Positions 7,019 to 16,703 are shown, counted from the stretch's first letter. The stretch: 64,000 bases of DNA from Oscillospiraceae bacterium (GCA_015065785.1 SVPR01000006.1:1-64000), one strand, 5' to 3'. Numbers and translations: made by a program. The notes: generated from the letters alone by a model not told the origin.

Positions 7019-8284
7019 TTAACTTTCAACTAATAAAAGCTCATCTGCCTCGGCACCCTCTATAACTTCAACGCCTTTAAGCTTTTTCTGAATAATATCA
7101 TTTCTTTTTTGTGCTTCGTCAAGGGTTTTGCCTGCTTCATCAATTTTTCGTTTTGCTTTTTCTAGCACTGTTCCGAATGTATTATATTGCGACTTTGCAA
7201 CAGAAAGCAGCATTCTGACTTCATCTGCTTTTTCGTTAATTGCAATAGCCTTAAAGCCCATAGCGAAAGAATTGAGTAGTGCGGTAATTGTGGTAGGCCC
7301 TGCAATCATTATATTTTCAGCCTGCATTTTTTCAACAATTCCGTTTTTAGATGAAACTATTTCTGCATAAAGTCCCTCTGTCGCAAGGTAAAGAATTGCA
7401 AACGGTGTGGTCTTTGGTGGCTCAATGTATTTTTTAACATCCTTAGCCTCTGCTAAAACTCTGTCCTCAAGTGCTTTTCTTGCAGCCTTTAAAAGATCGG
7501 GGTCAGCAGATTCAGCAGCATTGCAAAGCCTTACATAATCTTCCATTGGGAATTTTGAGTCGATTGGTAAATAAATAATTTCGTCTTTCTTTTCACCACT
7601 CGGAATTTTAACTGCGAATTCTACTCTTTCACCATTAGTTTTTGGTGAGTAGTTTTTAATATACATACCCGGAATGGTCTGGTCTAAAAGTGATTCTAAC
7701 TGCACCTCTGCCCAGGTACCTCTTGCTTTAACATTAGTAAGCACACGATTCAAAGAGGTAACATTGTTAGTAACACCTTGTGAAAGCTCTTTCATTTCGC
7801 CTAAAGATTTATAAACATTCTCAAGCTGTTCAGAAACTGTCTTGAATGAAGAATTAAGCCTTGTTGTGAGCGTAGAGGTCAATTTTTCATCAACTGTAAC
7901 TCGCATTTCTTCAAGCTTTTTCTCGTTACTCTCCTGAAGCTTTGCAACAGACTCAATAATAAAACGGGTTTGTCGGTCATTTTGCTCAATATTATTTTGT
8001 CTTATTACATTAAGTGATTCTGTTATTTTTTCAGTCATATCAATACGACTTTTGTAGTTTTCTTCTCTTAATGCGTTAAGTCTTAAATCAACCTTTTCAA
8101 GACCCTTAGTTACATCCTCACGGGATAACCTGCTTGCACTCGCCATCTCTTCACGATTGTAGCGTAATTCTTCAAAAATTGCACCGCCGTTACCGTTTCT
8201 TTTTAAAGAAATAAGCAAGAAAACACATACACCGAGCAAAACTATAATTACTCCAAAAAGGATAAATAAAACTGTAGTTTCCAT
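7019..8284 (-). CDS. rmuC: DNA recombination protein RmuC homolog
   Basis: RmuC proteins limit recombination at inverted repeats and have a PD-(D/E)XK-like nuclease fold. The 421 residues start with a transmembrane anchor (VLFILFGVIIVLLGVCVFLLI). A long coiled coil follows (~30-190), then the conserved RmuC core: NVKARGTWAEVQLESLL, PIDSKFPMEDYVRL, ILYLATEGLYAEI and ILIAGPTTITALLNS-type motifs. AAGGAT precedes the ATG. It lies 14 bp after the GH106-like gene and could be co-transcribed with it. A protein acting on inverted repeats is notable in a genome so rich in them, though the link is speculative. Confidence 0.95.
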   Translation of the reverse strand: METTVLFILFGVIIVLLGVCVFLLISLKRNGNGGAIFEELRYNREEMASASRLSREDVTKGLEKVDLRLNALREENYKSRIDMTEKITESLNVIRQNNIEQNDRQTRFIIESVAKLQESNEKKLEEMRVTVDEKLTSTLTTRLNSSFKTVSEQLENVYKSLGEMKELSQGVTNNVTSLNRVLTNVKARGTWAEVQLESLLDQTIPGMYIKNYSPKTNGERVEFAVKIPSGEKKDEIIYLPIDSKFPMEDYVRLCNAAESADPDLLKAARKALEDRVLAEAKDVKKYIEPPKTTPFAILYLATEGLYAEIVSSKNGIVEKMQAENIMIAGPTTITALLNSFAMGFKAIAINEKADEVRMLLSVAKSQYNTFGTVLEKAKRKIDEAGKTLDEAQKRNDIIQKKLKGVEVIEGAEADELLLVES

Positions 8285-8298
8285 AGTATAAATCCTTA

Positions 8299-11200
8299 TT
8301 ATATCTTAATTTTTGGTGCTTTTAAGATACCACTCTTTTTAAGAATATATTCATAAGACCAGTTATTGCCCTCGCTTCGCCATGAGCCGGGACCTTGCCA
8401 GTGCTCTTTCTCGTTTACAAGATGCACTGAGCCGAATGAATTGAAACGATTTGTGAAAACAGTAAGATAAAGCTCGTGCTCACCATTTTCTGCTTCAATT
8501 TCCGCTCTGTATGGCGGGTAAATAATTTTGCCGAATTCCTTTTTATCGAGCGCGGCAGTAATTAACGCACCACGATAGAAAGAAGTTTCTGCTGAGAGCT
8601 TATTATTTTTAACTGTAACAGGAATTTTATATGTAATATTACCTCCGAAGAATGGTAAGCCCTGATTTACAATATCGCCAAAATAAAGCTTTTCAGGTAA
8701 CGGAATTATAGAAGCCACGCTACCTACTACCTTAACACCGAAGTTACCTAAAAGATAAAGTGACTCTAAATTCTGTGTTTCACCAAAAGGAAGTGTCACA
8801 AGCAAAATATTAGTACCTTTCACAATATCAGGAAGCTTCACTTTGAATATAGAAATATCCACAAAATTGCCGACAATTTCATTTTTCACAGGATTACCAT
8901 TAAAGATGATTTCTGCCTTGTCAGCATCCTCAAGTGCCAAAAATGCACCACTGTAATCTATGTCGCTCTCAAATGTGTATTTAAGAGTAACCTTTGTAAT
9001 TGGTGCTTTTTCGCCATAAACCCAAGGTTGAACAACTGCGCCACCTCGTTCGCTCAAGTGGAGTCGCTCTCTTAAAACATTATCAAGTCTTAAAATTTCT
9101 TCTTTCTCGCTGAAAGCTTCATCTTCCTCTAATTTGTACTCTGCCATATCAAGAAGAAGCACATTTTCTTCAGAAAGAGTATATTCAACACAAGACGGTG
9201 TTTTAAATTCTTCTGTTAATTCCTTTGCTTCTGCCTTTTTAGCTTCAGCTTTACCATCAACTAATTTATAAAGAATTGAATCATATCCATAAATATGTTC
9301 TTTTATAATGGTTTTACCGTTATTGTAGGTCACATCTGCTGAACGCTCTTCACCGTTAGCTGTGTCAAATACAGTTACCTTGTATTCACCCTCAAGTGTA
9401 ATTCTGACATCCTTGCCGTTGTCAATATCTTTGTTGTGTGGTTCTCTTGAGTGAGCTACAAAGAGCCATTTGCAATCGTTATCCTGACGGAGCTGATAAA
9501 GAAGATTATCGGTTAAATTACCATTAGCAAAGCGAAGTGTTACAGTTCTGTTCTTTTCGAGTGCAGTAAGCACAGCAGAACGGGAATATTCAACGCTTTC
9601 GCTTTTTTCATAAAGCTCTTTACCACGATTTGACTCTACTGCATCACAAAGTGTAGGTGCAGAGCCCATAAATATAAGCTTACCACCGTTTTTCTTAAAC
9701 TCTTCAAGTCTTTCTAATGTTGTGCTTCTCAAGGTTTCGCAAGCCGGTACAACAATAGCATCATATTCCATCTGACCCACCTTAAGAGGATTCCCGCCTT
9801 TTTTACAAAGAGTTGGTAAAAGTGACTCTGAAATGAAGTTAAAATCAATACTGCCTTCAATAAGCCAATCGGTGAGCTGTTGGAATTTTTCGTCACAGCT
9901 ATCACGGAATATAGCGGATTTGTCATTGGGGCCCCAGTGAAGCCAGAAGCTTTCAACAGGGTGAATTACACCAACCTTAACAATAGGCTTACCTCTTGTA
10001 AGAGCAGTGTTAACTCTTGCAAAATGGTCCTCAACTGCAGAATATTCCTTATACCAAGGTGATTGGTATGAAATAGATGCAGGATAGTCACGCTTTGCCT
10101 CACCTGCCATAGCATACCATGAAAGGTGTGGTACTCTGATTGTAACACCAAGAGCTGCTTGCCAGTCGCCCTGATATTTATATGTTCTGAAATCGCAATC
10201 CCAGCCTGTAACACCATAAAGCTCTGAAAGAACGCCCTCATAGCCGAATTGGTGTGCAGCAGACTGTGCTTGCTTTGCAGTTGTAAATTCTCTTGAATTG
10301 CAAAGCATATCAATACCGGGAAGACGGAATCCTCTGTAAGAACGCATTGCTTCGCCTAAAGCGGCAGTCTGACTTTCTAATGTAGGCTCTTCCATCATAT
10401 GACCTGTAAGAGCAATATTATTTTCATTACACCAGTTACCAACTGTATCTGCAAAAGCATTTGCAAAAAGCTCTGCAATAAAATCGTGATAACGGTAACG
10501 GTGAATTGATGGTTTACTATCCTTTAAATCCCAGAAAATTTCAGGTAAGGTGTCTAAAATATCTGCACCGTAAGCCTTTTTATAAAGCTCTTCTACCTTG
10601 TCGGTCCATGGCATACAAACATCTTCTGTATCAAAAGAGTTGTCAAAAACCTCTTTTCTTGTAAACTGTGGCTCGTCTGTAAAAATTGCAGGAACTGTTT
10701 TGTCAAACTCGTCGCCTACTGTATTTTTATATTTTTCGTGGGTAACCTCTACGAATTTTTTAACAGCATCTACGCTTAATGTATCTAAATATGCCTGGTC
10801 GTTATACCACGAGCTTTTACCGTGAATTTCTAAAAGTGCATACCATTTTGTACCCTTTGCTTCTTCGTTTTCATCTATTCTTTTATAAGATTCCAAATAG
10901 CCGTTTTCGTCTAAAATAACATCATAGCAGGCAATAAGCTTACCGTTACCTGTTCTGCCACCCTCTGCACGAGAATCATTATTTTCTGTTACTTCGCCAT
11001 CTTTTTCGGTTGTAAAAAGAAGGCATCTCGCACGGTATTTTTCGTCTTTAGTAACAAGTCCGCCTGCCGCACCTGATGGCCAACGGTCCTCGTCATAAAG
11101 CCACGCAAGCATTTTTTCTTCCCTTGCTTTTTCAACGCAATGCTTTACAAGTCCCATATATTCTTCACTTAAATATTGATTTTTAAGACCTGTTCTTACA

Positions 11201-11373
11201 TGCATATGAAAACCGCCGAGTCCCATTTCGTTAAAAACTTCAATCTGACGGGAAAGCTCATCTTTTGTTAAATAATCATTCCAAGCCCAGAAAGGAGTTC
11301 CCCTGAACTCACTGGTAGGATTTTTAAAGAGATCTTTGCTTAATGTTTTTTCCTGATTCTTTTTATAAAGCAT
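8299..11373 (-). CDS. Large glycoside hydrolase, GH106-like (alpha-L-rhamnosidase type)
   Basis: Likely hydrolyses a plant or host glycan, possibly rhamnosides. The 1024-residue protein opens with GTPFWAWNDYLTKDELSRQI, then GLGGFHMHVRTGL and AWLYDEDRWPSGAAGG, the typical N-terminal barrel of GH106/PF17132 proteins. A Rossmann-like segment and C-terminal beta domains follow, ending in VHLVNEKEHWQGPGSWRSEGNNW. No signal peptide is visible, so it probably acts in the cytoplasm on imported oligosaccharides. An in-frame GTG at 11385 lies within the AAGGTGG binding site, so ATG 11373 is preferred. Substrate is not provable by eye. Confidence 0.8.
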   Translation of the reverse strand: MLYKKNQEKTLSKDLFKNPTSEFRGTPFWAWNDYLTKDELSRQIEVFNEMGLGGFHMHVRTGLKNQYLSEEYMGLVKHCVEKAREEKMLAWLYDEDRWPSGAAGGLVTKDEKYRARCLLFTTEKDGEVTENNDSRAEGGRTGNGKLIACYDVILDENGYLESYKRIDENEEAKGTKWYALLEIHGKSSWYNDQAYLDTLSVDAVKKFVEVTHEKYKNTVGDEFDKTVPAIFTDEPQFTRKEVFDNSFDTEDVCMPWTDKVEELYKKAYGADILDTLPEIFWDLKDSKPSIHRYRYHDFIAELFANAFADTVGNWCNENNIALTGHMMEEPTLESQTAALGEAMRSYRGFRLPGIDMLCNSREFTTAKQAQSAAHQFGYEGVLSELYGVTGWDCDFRTYKYQGDWQAALGVTIRVPHLSWYAMAGEAKRDYPASISYQSPWYKEYSAVEDHFARVNTALTRGKPIVKVGVIHPVESFWLHWGPNDKSAIFRDSCDEKFQQLTDWLIEGSIDFNFISESLLPTLCKKGGNPLKVGQMEYDAIVVPACETLRSTTLERLEEFKKNGGKLIFMGSAPTLCDAVESNRGKELYEKSESVEYSRSAVLTALEKNRTVTLRFANGNLTDNLLYQLRQDNDCKWLFVAHSREPHNKDIDNGKDVRITLEGEYKVTVFDTANGEERSADVTYNNGKTIIKEHIYGYDSILYKLVDGKAEAKKAEAKELTEEFKTPSCVEYTLSEENVLLLDMAEYKLEEDEAFSEKEEILRLDNVLRERLHLSERGGAVVQPWVYGEKAPITKVTLKYTFESDIDYSGAFLALEDADKAEIIFNGNPVKNEIVGNFVDISIFKVKLPDIVKGTNILLVTLPFGETQNLESLYLLGNFGVKVVGSVASIIPLPEKLYFGDIVNQGLPFFGGNITYKIPVTVKNNKLSAETSFYRGALITAALDKKEFGKIIYPPYRAEIEAENGEHELYLTVFTNRFNSFGSVHLVNEKEHWQGPGSWRSEGNNWSYEYILKKSGILKAPKIKI

Positions 11374-11456
11374 AGCTTTAACCACCTTATAATATAAACA
11401 TAGTAGTTAAATTTTATCATATCCACACTGTTTTTTCTACAATATTTCAAAAAATA

Positions 11457-11493
11457 AAATTGAGATAGTGACCAAAAATCACTACCTCAATTT
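11457..11493 (-). terminator. Terminator after citrate synthase gene
   Basis: AAATTGAG and TAGTGA pair with TCACTA and CTCAATTT across one mismatch (about 14 bp). On the minus strand it is followed by TTATTTTTTG-type sequence. It lies just beyond the citrate synthase stop codon. Confidence 0.75.
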
Positions 11494-11495
11494 GT

Positions 11496-12824
11496 TTAAT
11501 TTTCTTCCATAATACTTAAATATGACGGTCTTATAATTTTGTCGGCACAGATTATTTCTTCAATTCTGTGTGCAGACCAGCCTACAATTCTTGCAATTGC
11601 AAAAATTGCAGTATAAAGCTCGCCCGGAATACCTAACATATCGTAAACAAAACCGCTATAAAAATCTACATTCGGGCTGACACCTTTATAAATCTTGCGT
11701 TTCTGAGAAATTAAAACCGGTGCTAATTCTTCAATGTTTTCATAAAGAGTTAAATCTCTGTCCCTGCCCTTTTCTTTAGCGAGGGCTTCAACATAGCTTC
11801 TGAACACTCTTTCTCTTGGGTCTGAAAGCGAGTAAACAGCGTGACCCATACCGTAAACAAGACCTTTTTTGTCAAACGCCTCTTTATCAATAATCTTTGT
11901 AAGGTATGCTTTTACTTCTTCTTTATCAGTAATATCTTTGACATTGGCTCTTATGTCGTCCATCATTTCCATAACCTTTATGTTAGCACCACCGTGCTTT
12001 GGACCTTTAAGGGAAGACATAGCCGCCGCAATTGTCGAATAAGTGTCTGAGCCTGAGGATGTTACAACTCTTGTGGTAAAGGTTGAATTGTTACCGCCAC
12101 CGTGCTCCATATGAAGAATTAAAGCAGTATCTAAAACCTTTGCCTCTGTTTTTGTATATTTTTTATCAGGACGAAGCATCATAAGAAGATTTTCTGCAGT
12201 TGAAAGCTCCGGGTCAGGTCGGTGAATAATCATACTGTCCTGACGCTCTGAATAATTGTAAGCGTGGTAAGCATAAATTGCAAGAAGCGGAAATTCTGCT
12301 ATTAACTGAATACATTGTCTTAAAACATTATCTACTGAAGTGTCAAGTGCCTGTTTATCATAAGACGCAAGTGTTAAAATACTTCTTGTAATTGAATTCA
12401 TAATGTCAGCAGATGGTGCTTTCATAATAACATCACGGGTAAAATTCTGCGGTAAGCATCTTAAATCGCCAATATGCTTACTGAATTCTTTTTCTTGCTC
12501 TTTTGTAGGCATTTCACCCAAAAGAAGTAAATAAGAAATTTTTTCAAAGCCTAATTCACCTTCACCTAAACCATTTATTAAATCCTGTACCCTGTGGCCT
12601 CTGTACCAGAGCTCACCGTCGCAAGGTGTTTTTACGCCATCTACAGTTTTATTTGCTACTATTTTTGAAATATTTGTAAGTCCTGTTACAACACCGTTGC
12701 CGTTTATATCTCTGAGTCCTTTGTTTACTGAATGCTTAACATACAATTCCGGTGCAATTTTATCATTTTCTCTTACGGTTGCCTCTTTGCTCTTTGCGTA
12801 ATTTATAAAGTCCTGAAAACTCAT
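11496..12824 (-). CDS. Citrate synthase
   Basis: Condenses acetyl-CoA with oxaloacetate to citrate, here probably feeding 2-oxoglutarate/glutamate synthesis in an anaerobe. Catalytic features are all visible: the first His in LHMEHGGGNNSTF, the second in GPKHGGANIKVM, and the Asp in NVDFYSGFVYDMLG. GMGHAVYSLSDPRERVF is also typical. The length (442 residues) and the N-terminal extension before YRGHRVQDLI match the clostridial type. It is transcribed alone: a hairpin follows, and an upstream intergenic gap of ~190 bp separates it from the terminator of the next gene. AAGGAAGTG precedes the ATG. Confidence 0.97.
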   Translation of the reverse strand: MSFQDFINYAKSKEATVRENDKIAPELYVKHSVNKGLRDINGNGVVTGLTNISKIVANKTVDGVKTPCDGELWYRGHRVQDLINGLGEGELGFEKISYLLLLGEMPTKEQEKEFSKHIGDLRCLPQNFTRDVIMKAPSADIMNSITRSILTLASYDKQALDTSVDNVLRQCIQLIAEFPLLAIYAYHAYNYSERQDSMIIHRPDPELSTAENLLMMLRPDKKYTKTEAKVLDTALILHMEHGGGNNSTFTTRVVTSSGSDTYSTIAAAMSSLKGPKHGGANIKVMEMMDDIRANVKDITDKEEVKAYLTKIIDKEAFDKKGLVYGMGHAVYSLSDPRERVFRSYVEALAKEKGRDRDLTLYENIEELAPVLISQKRKIYKGVSPNVDFYSGFVYDMLGIPGELYTAIFAIARIVGWSAHRIEEIICADKIIRPSYLSIMEEN

Positions 12825-12954
12825 AGTATCACTTCCTTTAATATGATTTTGCTATATTTTGCTAATCGTTATTTTTATTATATAAAATATGTATATGCAT
12901 AGTCAATTGAGGTTAATAAAATGTTATAGAAATTTAATATTCTGTTAAAAAACA

Positions 12955-12988
12955 AACGCACCTGTAGCCATTTAGTTACAGGTGCGTT
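12955..12988 (-). terminator. Terminator of secreted PHP gene
   Basis: AACGCACCTGTA (12955-12966) pairs perfectly with TACAGGTGCGTT (12977-12988), 12 bp. On the minus strand TTTGTTTTTTAA follows, a good U-run for the gene ending at 13012. Confidence 0.85.
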
Positions 12989-13011
12989 ATGAATAATCAA
13001 AGCTCCGTCAA

Positions 13012-14319
13012 TTAAAGGCAGAACATTCTGTAAACCAATTCGCCTAAAATTGTTCTTTTAATCTTTTCAACTACTGTTGCAAAAGCGTTTTCTAAAAAGC
13101 TTAATGGCTCTTGCTCAGGGAAGTCAATCATTTTTGCTTCCATATTTCCATCATCACAAACGAAAGGCTGTGACATTACAATACCACCCTCGTTTTTAAT
13201 CTGGAAGCGGACATAAGAGCCTAATTTTTTGCTGTTTTCTCTTAAATTGAATGCATTGCCTGTTGCTATAATTTTGCCGTCAGAAACCCATTCAATTACA
13301 TCATAATTATTCGCTGTAACTGTAATAATATCTTGTTCTTCATCAACTGTTATTTTTTCGATTTTTGAATATTCTCCTGTACCCTCAAACTCTTCACCCA
13401 ATTCAGGTCTTGCAATTCGTGAACAAGCGAAGAAAGTACCATTTTCCATAGCAGTTCTTAAAGCATCGTTTGAAAGCTCAGGCATAAGCATAATTTCTGC
13501 TGTAACACCTATATTTTCAATGGTGTGAGAGTCATCGTTTGAAAAGCCCCATGCAACCTTACCGCGTGGTACTATGTACATCAAAACATTATCCCAAAGA
13601 ATTCTGTCTGCCTGTGCTACAGTATCTCTCTCGTTGAAAATTTCCATACCAACGCAGGATTCATACTCTAAAAGCGGTTCAATAAAAATCTTTAAATTAT
13701 TAAGGTCTTTTGCTCGTTCATAGTCATGGTGTGCTGCGTAGAAATCACCTGGGTGGTCAATGAATGAAATTCCACCTGCTTCTTCTGTTGCTTTAATTGG
13801 TGAAACATAGTCTTCTTCCTCGCCCCAGTCACCCTGAAAGGCACCACAGAAGAAACCGTTAACATGGTTTTTTCTCATAACAACGCCATTCATTTCAATA
13901 CCCTGGTTAACATCGAGCATTGGTCTGCCATCTCTGCCTACACCTGTTGTTATTTCTTCATAGCGTTCCTTTGAAACAGGGCTTAAATCATATAAAAATT
14001 TGTTGTAGCCAATAATAGGCAACATTTCGGGCATTTCGTCCCAGCCCTTATTTACAACACCGTGGTCAGTAATTGCTAAAATATCATAATCCTGTCTGTA
14101 ATACTCCTCAACTACATCTTTGACATCCATTCCGCCATCACTGTAAAGAGTGTGTGCGTGAAGCTGTGCCTTGTATTGATTAAAGGTATCCCAATCAACA
14201 GTTTCGTAAGGATTTTTAATAGTATATGATACACTATTAGCTGCAAATGCAGAAACTGATAAAACATTTAATAATGTAAACAACACCAATATAACAGAAA
14301 TAAGTTTTTTTGTTGTCAC
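13012..14319 (-). CDS. Secreted PHP-domain metal-dependent phosphoesterase-like protein
   Basis: PHP domains hydrolyse phosphoesters using two or three metal ions. A signal peptide (residues 1-27, ending SAFAA) is followed by a PHP core: QLHAHTLYSDGG, AITDHGVVNKGW, FIDHPGDF and GFSNDDSH. A beta domain (IEKITVDEEQDIITVTAN...) and a hydrophobic/amphipathic C-terminal tail (LSFLENAFATVVEKIKRTIL...) complete it. A 501-residue paralog lies at 22.1 kb. Most PHP proteins are cytosolic, so export is notable. The substrate is unknown; a phosphate ester outside the cell is an inference. Confidence 0.82.
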   Translation of the reverse strand: MTTKKLISVILVLFTLLNVLSVSAFAANSVSYTIKNPYETVDWDTFNQYKAQLHAHTLYSDGGMDVKDVVEEYYRQDYDILAITDHGVVNKGWDEMPEMLPIIGYNKFLYDLSPVSKERYEEITTGVGRDGRPMLDVNQGIEMNGVVMRKNHVNGFFCGAFQGDWGEEEDYVSPIKATEEAGGISFIDHPGDFYAAHHDYERAKDLNNLKIFIEPLLEYESCVGMEIFNERDTVAQADRILWDNVLMYIVPRGKVAWGFSNDDSHTIENIGVTAEIMLMPELSNDALRTAMENGTFFACSRIARPELGEEFEGTGEYSKIEKITVDEEQDIITVTANNYDVIEWVSDGKIIATGNAFNLRENSKKLGSYVRFQIKNEGGIVMSQPFVCDDGNMEAKMIDFPEQEPLSFLENAFATVVEKIKRTILGELVYRMFCL

Positions 14320-14682
14320 AAAAATGCCCCCTGTTTCAAATATATTACATTTATTATACTAAAAATCAGAAAACATTGCAATATTTAATTTTGTCGAATA
14401 ATTCTTTATAGAAGAATTATTCATTTTTCGTTAAATTCCGATGTTCAAAAAAACAAAATCCGTCTTTCTATATATGACAATTATTCCGTTTTTTCTTATA
14501 AAAACCCCCAAAATATTGTGTTTTGACTAAAATTTTATAAATTTTTATAAAAAGTTGTTTTCTCCTACATATAGTGACCTTTTTCGACATTGCTTTTGTG
14601 TATAATAAAAACAAGATTAAGGTGTCAGGTGTTAGACATCGGATATTAAATCTTAATAAATTTATTTTAAGGAGCGAAAAAA
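14320..14682. other. AT-rich intergenic region with start signals of the small gene
   Basis: No gene is supported here. A TATAAT box lies at 14601-14606 without a good -35 partner. A short GGTGTCA/GGTGTTA heptad pair (~14621-14634) recalls the 7-bp repeats seen elsewhere. The AAGGAG binding site for the next gene is at 14669-14674. A minus-strand open frame of 77 codons here lacks a binding site and looks spurious. Confidence 0.4.
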
Positions 14683-14907
14683 ATGTTATTAAGAAAAACA
14701 CTTTATTTAAGAATTGAGTATCACTGGTATTGCGTAAGCCTTCTAAAAAAACAACTCAGCAATTCCAATGAAAACAAAAAACAAAAGCTTATTGGTAAAA
14801 TGTGTTACCATAAATACAAGGCAAATGCACTTTCTTACCAATATGAAATTTTAGTTGGCTTAAGAAACGAAAAGGGCGAATTCTCAGTAAGCTACACAAG
14901 CTTATAA
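14683..14907 (+). CDS. Small basic protein of unknown function
   Basis: The 74-residue product is rich in Lys, Tyr and Leu, with no signal peptide or transmembrane helix and no motif I recognise (LLRKTLYLRIEYHWYCVSLLKKQLSN...). It is supported by a good AAGGAG site 9 bp before the ATG, an upstream TATAAT box, and a strong terminator directly after it, so it has its own transcription unit. Whether it is widely conserved cannot be judged by eye. Confidence 0.55.
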   Translation: MLLRKTLYLRIEYHWYCVSLLKKQLSNSNENKKQKLIGKMCYHKYKANALSYQYEILVGLRNEKGEFSVSYTSL

Positions 14908-14915
14908 TAAACAAA

Positions 14916-14949
14916 TCAAGCCGTCATATCAAAAGATATGACGGCTTGA
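14916..14949. terminator. Bidirectional terminator
   Basis: Perfect 15-bp stem (TCAAGCCGTCATATC with GATATGACGGCTTGA, AAAA loop) between the small plus-strand gene and the minus-strand hydrolase gene. A/T-rich flanks on both sides suit it to ending both transcripts. Confidence 0.85.
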
Positions 14950-14960
14950 AAAATTTTAAC

Positions 14961-16010
14961 TTATAATCCGATTGAGAATAACTTTCCTAATATTGCTAAG
15001 AACTTAGCTAAAAGCTTAGCAACCTTTAAGAGCACCTTTGTAGCTGCCATATTCTCACCTGAGTTTGGGTTATATGGGTCAGGATTTTCAGGTAAATCTT
15101 CTGACTGCTTGTTGTAAACATCCTGCCAATTACCATTTCTGTAAAGCTCAGCATCCTCGCCTACAAAAGCTGTTGCTGAGAAGCTGTCATTTAAAAGAGT
15201 CCAGTTAAACCATGCAATAACATACGGTTGAGCAGAAGCCTGAATTGTTCCGTGGTCTGCACCTGTATATCTGCCGATAACTACATTATCATTATTGATT
15301 TGCTTCATATTTTCAATAAGACCTGTGCCTAATGGGCAAATACCGCTTGAAGCAGCACTGCCGGCATCTGTTGAGCCTGTACCTGCAACTAAAAATGCAG
15401 GAACCGAAACCTTTGAAGCATCGTAAGGTGTATTCTGTAAAATTGAAGCCGCTAAGCCCTTATGAGGTGCACTTAATGCACAAATTGATTTGAATTTATC
15501 GCTGTTTGGTTGCTTACCCTCAGAAGCGCCGTTTATTGCACCTGAGCCACCCTGAGAAAAGCCACAAATACCAATTGCATCTACATTTACTTTATTATAG
15601 AAAATACTGCTTGGATCTTCATTGAGTGCGAGTAATAAATCAAGACCCTTTGAAGCAGAGTCAGCATTACCTGATGATTCGTGGTCATTGCTTATTGCAA
15701 TATAACCCCAAGATGCAAGTGCAGTCATTAAATTTACTGTAGTTGCGTCTGCATCTGTCATACCTGTACCGTTGCAGTAAACAACAACAGGATATGTACC
15801 ACTGCTTGCAGTAATATTTTTTGGGTACCAGATTTTATAATAGGTGTATGCTGCTTCGCCACTGTCAAAAGTCATTGTTTCAACTTCATTTGGTCCGTTC
15901 TGTGAGAATTTTTCTTCAACAGGATAAACCCCATCTGCTGCAGAAACAGCAAGTGAAACTGTTAAAAGGCAAAATAACATTGCTAAAAAAACTGAAAGTA
16001 CTTTTTTCAT
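14961..16010 (-). CDS. Secreted alpha/beta hydrolase (cutinase/PETase-like fold)
   Basis: A predicted esterase or lipase acting outside the cell. The 349-residue protein has a signal peptide (1-24, SLAVSAA). The alpha/beta hydrolase core includes the strand PVVVYCNGTG (oxyanion region), the nucleophile elbow GFSQGG at ~146-151, and a late His in GADHGT. This is the pattern of chlorophyllase/PET-hydrolase-type enzymes. After a Pro/Asn/Asp-rich linker it ends in a hydrophobic-basic tail (VAKLLAKFLAILGKLFSIGL). The gene is divergent from a TetR regulator, with several GTAACA/TGTTAC half-sites between them, so it is likely a regulated target. Confidence 0.85.
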   Translation of the reverse strand: MKKVLSVFLAMLFCLLTVSLAVSAADGVYPVEEKFSQNGPNEVETMTFDSGEAAYTYYKIWYPKNITASSGTYPVVVYCNGTGMTDADATTVNLMTALASWGYIAISNDHESSGNADSASKGLDLLLALNEDPSSIFYNKVNVDAIGICGFSQGGSGAINGASEGKQPNSDKFKSICALSAPHKGLAASILQNTPYDASKVSVPAFLVAGTGSTDAGSAASSGICPLGTGLIENMKQINNDNVVIGRYTGADHGTIQASAQPYVIAWFNWTLLNDSFSATAFVGEDAELYRNGNWQDVYNKQSEDLPENPDPYNPNSGENMAATKVLLKVAKLLAKFLAILGKLFSIGL

Positions 16011-16040
16011 AATTAGCCTCCTTGAAATCGGATAAATATT

Positions 16041-16157
16041 ATGTTACTATAAGGTGTAACATTTGTTACCACAACTTATCACTATAACATTATATATAAA
16101 TGAGTTAGAAGTTTCAATATTCATAAAATATGCTGTAACAAAAAGAGGTGTTTTGTT
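16041..16157. promoter_or_regulatory. Operators between secreted hydrolase and TetR gene
   Basis: A perfect palindrome GTAACA-TT-TGTTAC occupies 16056-16069. ATGTTAC (16041-16047) pairs with GTAACAT just to its right, and a further TATAACAT lies near 16084. A separate inverted repeat, TAACAAAA-N7-TTTTGTTA (16136-16158), encloses the AGAGGTG binding site of the TetR gene itself. Shared half-sites suggest the TetR protein controls both directions. Confidence 0.65.
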
Positions 16158-16694
16158 ATGTCTAACTCTTGTAACCGCGAGGCTAAAGCTTTTACAAGGG
16201 AATGTGTTTTTTTAGCACTTATAAATCTTTTAAAAGAAAAGACCTACGAAAGCATTACACTTACCGAAATTGCTAAAAAGGCAGGCGTTTCAAGAAACGC
16301 CATTTACCGAAACTTTGAATCTAAGGATTTAATTTTAAAAAATTATTTGAATGATATTTCTTTAAAATTTATTGCAGAATTAAACGAAAAGCAAATAAAT
16401 TCCTATTACGATTATATACTCTCGGTTTTCACTCACCTATGCTCATACAGTGAAATTACAAAAATTTTGGTTTCAGCAAATCTTTCGACCTTACTTTACG
16501 AATCATTTTTGCTTATTAAAGGCTCTTTCAGGGTAGATGATTCTATAAAGAATTATTATGAAAGCTACAGGATTGGTGCTTTATTTTTTGTTTATGTAAC
16601 CTGGCTTGAAACGGATTGTAAAGAAACTCCTGAAGAGCTTACTGAAATAATGCTTAAAATTATGAACAGCAAACCAATCTTACCAAAGTTTTAG
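16158..16694 (+). CDS. TetR/AcrR-family transcriptional regulator
   Basis: Ligand-responsive DNA-binding dimer. The N-terminal HTH is clear at residues ~10-60 (FTRECVFLALINLLKEKTYESITLTEIAKKAGVSRNAIYRNFESKDLIL), followed by an all-helical ligand domain with a TetR_C-like pattern. Length 178 is somewhat short but normal. AGAGGTG precedes ATG 16158 and lies in the loop of an inverted repeat that resembles its own operator. The anSME-like gene starts 9 bp downstream, so the two form an operon. The divergent secreted hydrolase is a likely target (inference). Confidence 0.9.
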   Translation: MSNSCNREAKAFTRECVFLALINLLKEKTYESITLTEIAKKAGVSRNAIYRNFESKDLILKNYLNDISLKFIAELNEKQINSYYDYILSVFTHLCSYSEITKILVSANLSTLLYESFLLIKGSFRVDDSIKNYYESYRIGALFFVYVTWLETDCKETPEELTEIMLKIMNSKPILPKF

Positions 16695-16703
16695 GAAACA
16701 GAT

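Noticed and set aside
14468-14701. 77-codon minus-strand frame upstream of the small basic protein gene
   Set aside because: Translation of AT-rich DNA (Phe/Leu/Ile/Lys), no binding site, and it covers the start signals of a better supported plus-strand gene.
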